From positions 21,961,631 through 22,025,630 of the forward strand of contig NC_133294.1 of the NCBI RefSeq assembly GCF_005239225.2: a stretch of 64,000 nucleotides of DNA, read 5' to 3'. The first letter of the stretch is position 1, and each line of letters begins with the position of its first letter. This stretch comes from Populus alba (taxonomy: Eukaryota > Streptophyta > Magnoliopsida > Malpighiales > Salicaceae). Positions 39,501 through 48,500 of this stretch are shown here, piece by piece. The position numbers and the translations under genes are program-made. The notes under the pieces are model-generated. The model saw only the letters and a program-made list of their open reading frames with translations. It was not told where the DNA came from and ran no database searches.

Positions 39501-42500
39501 GAAAAATCATGTTAATAGTTTTAGGAAGTGAAATGAATATTTAAAATGTTTTTCTTGTGTGCCATTATCCTGTACTTTGATGGGAAATACTTTTAATATG
39601 TTGAACATACGGTGTTGTATGCTGCAGTTGGGGCATAACATTGAGAAAGTGCGGGAAAAAATGCGCGAGCTAGCCAAACAAATTTTGCATGCGTATTCAG
39701 CAACAAAATCTTTCCCGTACATTCTGGAGGGTTTGCGCTCTAAGAACAACCGTACTCGGATAGAGTGTGCAGATCTAGTTGGTTTCTTGATTGATCAGCA
39801 TGCGGCTGAGGTGCAATTAGATAATTTATGCTGTTATTCTTATTGGCATTTTTTGCTCAAACTTACATCCATATTTTCTTGCTTTACAGATAAGTGGACA
39901 GTTAAAGTCATTGCAAATTGTTGCAAGCTTGACTACAGAACGTGATGGTGAAATTAGAAAAGCTGCATTAAATGCTCTGGCTACTGGTTATAAGATTCTT
40001 GGTATGTTTTGATTCCATGAAATAACAAGTCACCTTGCTGGTATTAAGTGGGATTGTTGATATGTAAAGTTTAGTGTTATGAATGTCCATTGGCCTATTA
40101 AAGATGCATATTTGGGCATTTTTTAGTAGTATTTTTTCTTCAATAGGTGAGGACATTTGGAGATATCTTGGGAAGCTAACAGATGCTCAGAAAAGCATGA
40201 TTGATGATAGATTTAAGTGGAAGGTTAGTATATATTGGTGCTTTGATCTTTGTTCACTTTCAGTCCACTCATCCTGATATTTTTGGTAGGTTCGAGAGAT
40301 GGAAAAAAGGAAAGAAGGTCGCCCTGGTGATGCTAGAGCTGCTTTAAGGCGCTCTGTTCGGGAAAATGGGTATCTTTTCATACTTGCATTTATTTTCACT
40401 GGTGTTCTATTTTGTTCATATTATTATGAACGTGTCCTATTTAAGATTATTACTGCTAAAATATTTTCTACTTCATTTTTTCTTTCTTCATTTTCTACCA
40501 TCCAGTTTTCCATGCCATCTTTTTAATTTTGGTGACATTGCTTTTATATTCTTTATTTATACTTAGGTCTGATATAGCAGAACAGAGTGGGGAAGTTTCA
40601 CAATCAGTCTCTGGCCCTATATTAGCCAGGTATCATAGGATTTTTTTTTGTTTCTTCATTATCATATCTTTGATTTCATAATTTCTCTCCTAAAGTAAAC
40701 CGCTGTCCATGTCCAGGAAAAACTTTGGTACTCAGGAGCTTCAGGTGGAGAGACATATAATGCCCGGTGCACTCACTAGTGCCAGTGGCCCCACGGACTG
40801 GAATGAAGCTCTGGACATCATTTCTTTTAGTTCCCCAGAGCAGGTACCTTATTTTGATCTTTTTGAGTCCTTGGAGTGCATGGTTTCAAGTATCAAATTT
40901 TAAGCAATTGTGCTAGAAAGTTATACTCCACTTCCATATATTGGTCGCGTCTGGTTCTGCAAAATAGCACTATCGTGTTGGATTATGTCTCTAACTGTCT
41001 TATACATGTCTATCTACCTTTCCTGCATGTCCTCTTTGCTTGTCTTTAATATGTTTTCAAAATTAATTTTATGGTCTTTCCTGTCCTCTTTGCTTGTCTT
41101 TAATATGTTTTCAAAATTAATTGTATGGTCTTTCCAGATATTATTTGGTTTAGCATGTGATGAGACTGTCATTGCAATTAGAATGTTATGTTTTATTTGG
41201 ATGCATCGCATAGTTTCTTAAGTTTTCCAATGTCCAATTGTTTTGCCTGGTCATATTTCTTTATTTTTTTTTGCCCTATTGATGGGTGAGTTCCTGAACT
41301 ATAGAAGTGACTTCTACCTGCAGTCAGTTGAAGGCATGAAAGTTGTTTGCCATGAGCTGGCACAGGCTACCAGCGATGAAGAAGGAAGTGTGATGGATGA
41401 ACTAGTGAAAGATGCAGATAGACTTGTTTCATGCTTGGCAAACAAGGTAACAATTGTTTCGTGACAAAATTTGTCTGATATTTTCCTTCTCACTTTTAGA
41501 TGTCAACTGGCTTATTTATTAACAGCTTGCTACTCTGAAGTTCACTTGTTTCCTTGGTTTTTCGTCTGAACAGGTAGCAAGGACATTTGACTTCAGTTTG
41601 ACTGGAGCATCATCACGGTCTTGTAAATATGTTCTTAACACACTTATGCAGGTAAAATTTACAAGTTTTTATTCCCAGTGCATAACCTGCCCTCCTTTTC
41701 GTTTTCCCCAAAGTGGTCCATGTCCTCCCTTGTCTTCACCACAAACCCATCCAGCATTGAGATCTACTCCCTCGATATTTCCCCAAAGTGGTCCATGTCC
41801 TCCCTTGTCTTCACCACAACCCCATCCAGCATTGAGATCTACTCCCTCAATACCATAAATATACCGTAATGGTTTTTCCACAAATTTTTAGGAATAGAAA
41901 AAAATAATTAAGGGTGTTTGTTTTAAACATGTTTTTCCACTCTAACCTGCCCTCCTTTTTCTTTTTCCTCAAAATGGTCCATGTCCTCCCATGTCTTCTC
42001 CACAACCCCATCTAGCATTGAGATCTACTCCCTCAATCCCATAAATAATGCCCTAATGGTTTTTCCACAAATTTTTAGGAATATAAAAAATTAATTAAGG
42101 GTGTTTGTTTTAAACATGTTATTCCACTTTTACTCCTAACTATATCTATATGGTTAAATATTATTGTTCAGTAAATTTGAAAAAGTAAAGGTTAATATGA
42201 GAAAGTGAGTGGAAAGTTTGTAATAATTGTAAGTTTATTTTTAGAATGGACACTTGGATGAAGACTGCCAAAATGGAAAGTAGGACATTTAATATGGATC
42301 CGAGGGAGTATTTCTTGATAAAATATTAACTATATGAACATTCCTGCAGACTTTTCAAATTAAAACATTTGCTCATGCTGTCAAAGAGAGCACTCTTGAC
42401 AGTCTGATAACGGAGCTTTTACTTTGGCTTTTGGATGAAAGGGTCCCACATATGGATGATGGCAGCCAACTCCTAAAAGCATTGAATGTGCTGATGCTTA

Positions 42501-45500
42501 AGATACTGGTGAGGATTTATTGGAAGATGTGCCTATTTAGTTTGAAGATGTCCATTACATAATTGTTAACTGACCATCACGTGTACAGGATAATGCGGAC
42601 CGAACATCATCCTTTGATGTCTTGATTAATCTGTTGCGACCTTTGGATGCCAGCAGGTGGCCTTCACCTGCATCAACTGAGACCTTTGCCATCAGGAACC
42701 AGAAGTTCTCTGATCTTGTTGTAAAATGCCTCATCAAACTTACAAAGGTAATATATTTGATATTTCAATCCTTGGAGCCTTCTTCCTTTTGACTTTACAC
42801 TGATTTTCATGGATGGAAAATTTTGATTTTGAGTTGGTAAACTAGAAATGTTTATAATAAAATTTAAACAATGATTTCTCTACCTTTTCTATGAAAAGTT
42901 GTTTCTGATTTGGCCTCTTGAAGCTCGATTATAAATTACATTTGATCTAAAATCTGACAAGATAATACAAGAGAAATTCTGGAAATGTTTTCTTCCCATT
43001 CACTAAGAGAGTTACAATATATATATACATCAAGAAGTATCAAATCCCTTAATTCTAGGAAAACATAATCATATCCTTTAATACTAGGCCTAGACAATAA
43101 TTGAGAACTTTAGAGAGAATCAAGGGATATACAGCTATAACAGAAATTAAACAAGGAAAGAAGAATATAGTGACAGCTATGAAAGAAATAGAATATACTG
43201 ACAGCTATAAAGGAAAGACTGACAGCTATTAAAGAGATGAAATAAAAGAGAATATATTGACAATGCTAACATCCCCCCTCAAATTGATGCTGGAGGATTA
43301 CTAAGCATCAATTTGCCAACCAAAAATTGATGTCGTGGTCGAGTCATGGATTTGGTGAACACGTCAGCAATCTGGAGATCAGTGGAGATATGTGGAAGAG
43401 AAATAACATGAGCATCGACGGCTTCGCGGATAGAGTGACAATCCACTTCAATATGTTTGGTGCGCTCATGGAAGACAGGATTCGTAGCAATCTGAATAGC
43501 ACTCGTGTTGTCTGCATGGAGGAGAGTAGGAGTAGTCTGCGGAAATCCCATCTCGGCAAGTAGGCCACGAAGCCAAACAATCTCTGAGCAGGCAGCGGAC
43601 ATGGCGCGATATTCAGATTCGGTCGAGGATTTGGAGACTCGAACTTGTTTCTTACTTTTCCAAGAAATCAAGGAATCACCAAGAAACATACACCAACCGG
43701 TAACAAAGCGTCTGGTATCAGGACAACCAGCCCAATCTGCATCACTGTATGCAACAAGACTAAGAGGAGATCCAGCTGGGTAGAATAGACCACGGTTAGA
43801 AGAACCAAGTAGATATCGAATGATGCGACGGACTGCTGCTAAGTGTAGATGACGAGGAGATTGCATAAATTGACTGACTTGCTGAACAGCAAAGGAGATA
43901 TCAGGTCGAGTAATAGTAAGATAATTCAAGCTGCCAACAAGTTGTCGATACAAAGATGGATTAGGAAGAAGATCCCCAACATCACGTTGAAACTTAACAT
44001 TCACCTCTAAAGGAGTATCTACGGGAGAAGAAGCTTGAAGACCGGCCAAAGCAATCAAATCATGAGTGTATTTCTGTTGGTGCACATAAATACCAGAAGA
44101 GGAAGAATGAACCTCCAAACCCAAGAAGTAAGTGAGAGAACCAAGGTCCGTCATATGAAAGGAATCCCGAAGGTGTTGCTGAAGTCTGCTAATCAATGTC
44201 GAATCAGTGCCTGTAATGACAATGTCATCGACATAAACAAGTAGAAAAACATACCCAGTAGATGTTGTGCAAAGAAATAATGAAGAATCATATTTGCTTT
44301 GCACAAAAGAGAAGCGAAGCAAGGTAGTGCGAAACTTGTCAAACCATGCCCGGGGAGCTTGTTTCAAACCATACAAGGACCGCTTCAATTTACAAACAAC
44401 CGATGTAGAAGATGAAACCAAACCCGGTGGAGGTGCCATATAAATATCCTCTTTGAGATCACCATGAAGAAACGCATTTTTGACGTCCATTTGATGAAGT
44501 GGCCAACCCTGTGAAGCAGCAATGGCAATAATAGTGCGCACAGTAGTCATTTTGGCTACAGGGGCAAAAGTCTCTTCATAATCCACCCCATATTCTTGTC
44601 GATTCCCCAGAGCAACCAACCGAGCTTTATAGCGGTCTAGAGTACCATCAGAGCGAAGTTTTATGGAATATACCCATTTACACCCAATGGGTTTAACGGA
44701 TAGAGGACATGAAACAAGATCCCATGTATGATTATCCTGAAGCGCACAAAGTTCTTCCTGCATGGCGGTTTGCCAACACTCATGCTGGACAGCCTGTGAG
44801 TAACATGATGGAACAATAATATTGGATAGAGTAGCAGAGAAACCAAACCTATCAGGAGGATAAGAAACCCTCGAAGAACGACGAAGTGCAGGCTGCAGAG
44901 GGGAAGGTACCGAAGCAGTCTCAGTAGCAGGATCAGATGGTGGGTTAGTCTCCGGAAGAGCCAAAATTGGGCGCCGTCTTTCATACACAATTCCAGGTTT
45001 AAACCGCTCAAATGACGACACATCCTCAAAATGAGGAAGAATAGGAGCATGCAATGAAGATGCAGTAGGAGTAGTAGTAGGAAAAAAATATTGATTTTCA
45101 AAGAAGACCACATTGCGAGAGACTCGAAATTTGCTACAACTTAGATCATAACAAACAAAACCCTTGTGAGAAATACTATAACCTAGAAAAGCACATTTAG
45201 CAGACTGAGCAGAAAGTTTGTGGCGTTCATTAGAAGGCAAATGAACAAAACAGACACAACCAAAAGTATGCAAATCAGAGTAGCTAGGAGCCTCATGATA
45301 TAGACGATAATAAGGGGAGTCGAATTTTAACACCTGGGAGGGCAAACGGTTGATTAAATAAACAGCAGTAGACAATGCTTCAACCCAGAATTTAGAGGGA
45401 ACAGACGAGTCAAGCAATAAGGTTCTAGTGACATCCAACAAATGTCGATTCTTACGCTCAGCAACCCCATTTTGTTGAGGTGTATATGGACAAGAACGAT

Positions 45501-48500
45501 GTGAAATAATGCCCTTTTTGTAGTAACAAATCATGAAAGTCATGTGACATATATTCCCCACCCGAATCAGATCTTAATACCTTAATACCAGTAGAAAATT
45601 GGGTTTCAACATAGGCAAGAAATGTCTTAAAGACGGAAAGAACCTCAGATTTGGAACGTAGGAAGTATACCCAAGTAAACCGACTATAATCATCAATAAA
45701 AGTTACAAAGTACTTGAAATGAGCATGAGAAAGTATCGGTGAAGGTCCCCAAACATCACTATGAATAATATCAAAACATTTTGTGGCACGACTACCATGA
45801 GAAGGAAAAGGAAGAGTTTTACTCTTACCTAACTTACATGTTGAACAATCAATCAAGGCATCGAAAGAAGAAAATTTATCTTGATTTCCCAACAAACCAG
45901 AATTCAACAATCGCGATAAAACAACAGAATTTGGATGGCCTAAACGTTTATGCCAGACTTCACTTTTATTTAGAACATTCGAGCATGCAAAAGAAAGACA
46001 ACTAGGAATGGAAAAATTCAGCGGAAATAAGCGTCCAACTTTAGGCCCCTTCGCGATTACTTTCCCCGACACCTGATCCTGCACAAGACAACCATTACGA
46101 GAAAAATGCACATCACAGTTATCATCCACCAGTTGACCAATTGAAATAAGGCTAGTAGACAGTTCTGGTGATACAAAAATATTCGTGAAGGTGGGATCAA
46201 TATCTCCAATTTTAGTGATGGGTATATGACCACCATTAGCAACCTGAATTTGTGATGAACCATGATACTCTCGCACATTCTTAAGCATACTTGATGAGTT
46301 GGTCATATGATTTGAAGCAGCGGAATCAGCAAGCCAAAGTTGTGAATTGGAAGTATTACCTTGTAGCCCTAGGGCCGAGAGGGCTGTAATGATCATTTGC
46401 TGCACCATTTCTGGAGTAAGAGAACTGGTAGCGACTGTCATAGATGAGTTTTCAGATACCACCGCTGGAAAGGCTTGTATTTTCCGGTTTTGAGGACGAG
46501 TGGGACACTCCTTGATAATGTGCCCTTGCTGTTTGCAATAATTGCAGAACTTCTTTCTACAATTGTTAGCTATGTGGCCATATTCCTTGCAACTATAACA
46601 CTGAACATTGCCCATATTCCGGCCTCTACCTCTTCCTTGGGCAGCAAAGGCAACTGCAGCTGGGTTGTCCTGCTTTAGAGTACTTTGTGTAAGGATTCGC
46701 TGTTCTTCCCGCAGTAATTCCCCAAAACAAACATCCAAGGAAGGCAAGGGAGCTCGGCTCATCAAATTTGAGCGAGTAATCTCAAATTCAGATCTCAATT
46801 TCATGAGAAATTGATCACGCTTGCTTTGCTCATGCACCTTCTGAATAACTGAGAGGGATTCTACTGGAATCTGGGCATAAATGATATCAGTATATTCTGC
46901 CCATAGATTCTGAAAACCAGAATAATACTCCTGAATAGAAAGATTGCTTTGAGAATAATTAGAGATGTCGTGTTTTAATTGAAAACGTCTAGCATTGTTA
47001 TCTTGATAGTAAACCTTTTTCAGATATTCCCACATGGTTCTTGCTGTTTTGTATGGCCTCAGATTCAGAATAATGAGGGGGTCGACTGACCCTAGTATCC
47101 AGGACATTACCCGAGCGTCCTTGACCTTCCATAAAGACAGTTCTTTAGCATCAGTAGGGGCTGGATCACTCCCATCCACATGACCCCACAATTCTTTTCC
47201 TGTGACAAAGACTTGAAACTGAAATTCCCAAGCTGAATAATTCTTCCCAGTAAATCGGACACCAAACAGATCAGAATTGTTTGACATCTTTGTAGTGATA
47301 CACACAAAAAAAATCACAGAACCAAGAGAATACAGACCTTAGCTGACAACCAAGAACCAAACCAAAAGAATCAAGAAACTGAGAGTCCTCTGTATCTAGG
47401 ACTGATCCAGAATAATCCAGAAACCGAAAACAGCAAGAAAGAACCTGATTTTGGGATACAAATTCAAAGGTATAGCTCTGATACCATGACAAGATAATAC
47501 AAGAGAAATTCTGGAAATGTTTTCTTCCCATTCACTAAGAGAGTTACAATATATATATACATCAAGAAGTATCAAATCCCTTAATTCTAGGAAAACATAA
47601 TCATATCCTTTAATACTAGGCCTAGACAATAATTGAGAACTTTAGAGAGAATCAAGGGATATACAGCTATAACAGAAATTAAACAAGGAAAGAAGAATAT
47701 AGTGACAGCTATGAAAGAAATAGAATATACTGACAGCTATAAAGGAAAGACTGACAGCTATTAAAGAGATGAAATAAAAGAGAATATATTGACAATGCTA
47801 ACAAAATCAGCTGATTTAAGCATGACATGTACTGATTAAATGTCTTTTCCTAAAACTAGTCTTGTCCATGATATGCATGAGACTCGGTTGGGAGGTAGAG
47901 GGTCAGGCCTAGAACTCTATTAACATGTCAACTATAAATTTGTGAAGTAAATTTCACACTAAAATTGCAGCTCCTGAGTCTAACATGGTTCATCACTTTG
48001 GTCATGTTGTCCAAAACTGGAGAAATCTGTAAGAGTTCAACAAGTAATTGGAATGAAGGAATGAACCAATATGTTTGGTGCCACTAAGAACAGTTTAAGC
48101 AATGTTTGAGCGTTTAATGTGTCCCATTAAAGAAAGTTGTCCGGTATTTTTAGTCAAGTATTTCTGCTTATGGTAGACTGAGACAGGGTACCACCTTATT
48201 CTGGAATGTTATTTCACCATCTATGGAGTTGGGGAGGCTGATATCTACCTGACCCCCTTTCAGTTGAAGTTCCCCAAACATAATATTTTTAGCATCTATG
48301 GAGTTGCGGAGGCTGATGTCATCCTCCCCCCTTGGCAGCAGGATTGTGTATTGAACTGTCCAGCTTATTAAGCGTTGTTTGTTATTGTTGGATATGTCAC
48401 CAAAGTTTAGTTTTCTCAGGTTCTTCAAAGCACTATATATGATGTTGATCTTGACCGCATCCTTCAGAGCATCCATATTTACCTCCAAGAATTGGGAATG

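Larger units (their letters stand above)
42955..47803 (-). mobile_element. full-length Copia LTR retrotransposon, antisense in MOR1 intron 47
   Basis: The element is 4849 bp with 317-bp LTRs (42955-43271 and 47487-47803) that appear identical base for base. Each LTR has TG...CA ends. The 5-bp target-site duplication AAATC lies at 42950-42954 and 47804-47808. On the minus strand a PBS complementary to initiator tRNA-Met (TGGTATCAGAGC) directly abuts the 5' LTR at 47486-47475, and a purine-rich PPT (TTGAGGGGGGA) abuts the 3' LTR at 43272. Domain order is GAG, protease, integrase, reverse transcriptase, RNase H, i.e. Ty1/Copia. One frameshift interrupts integrase. Without the element, intron 47 would be about 0.8 kb. 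Confidence 0.97.

Noticed and set aside
43327..47629. Numerous short plus and minus frames inside the Copia element
   Set aside because: They overlap the GAG-POL frames and show no independent coding features.
48168..48488. 106-codon minus-strand frame spanning the end of MOR1 intron 47 and exon 48
   Set aside because: It is antisense to a conserved MOR1 exon and contains no known domain.
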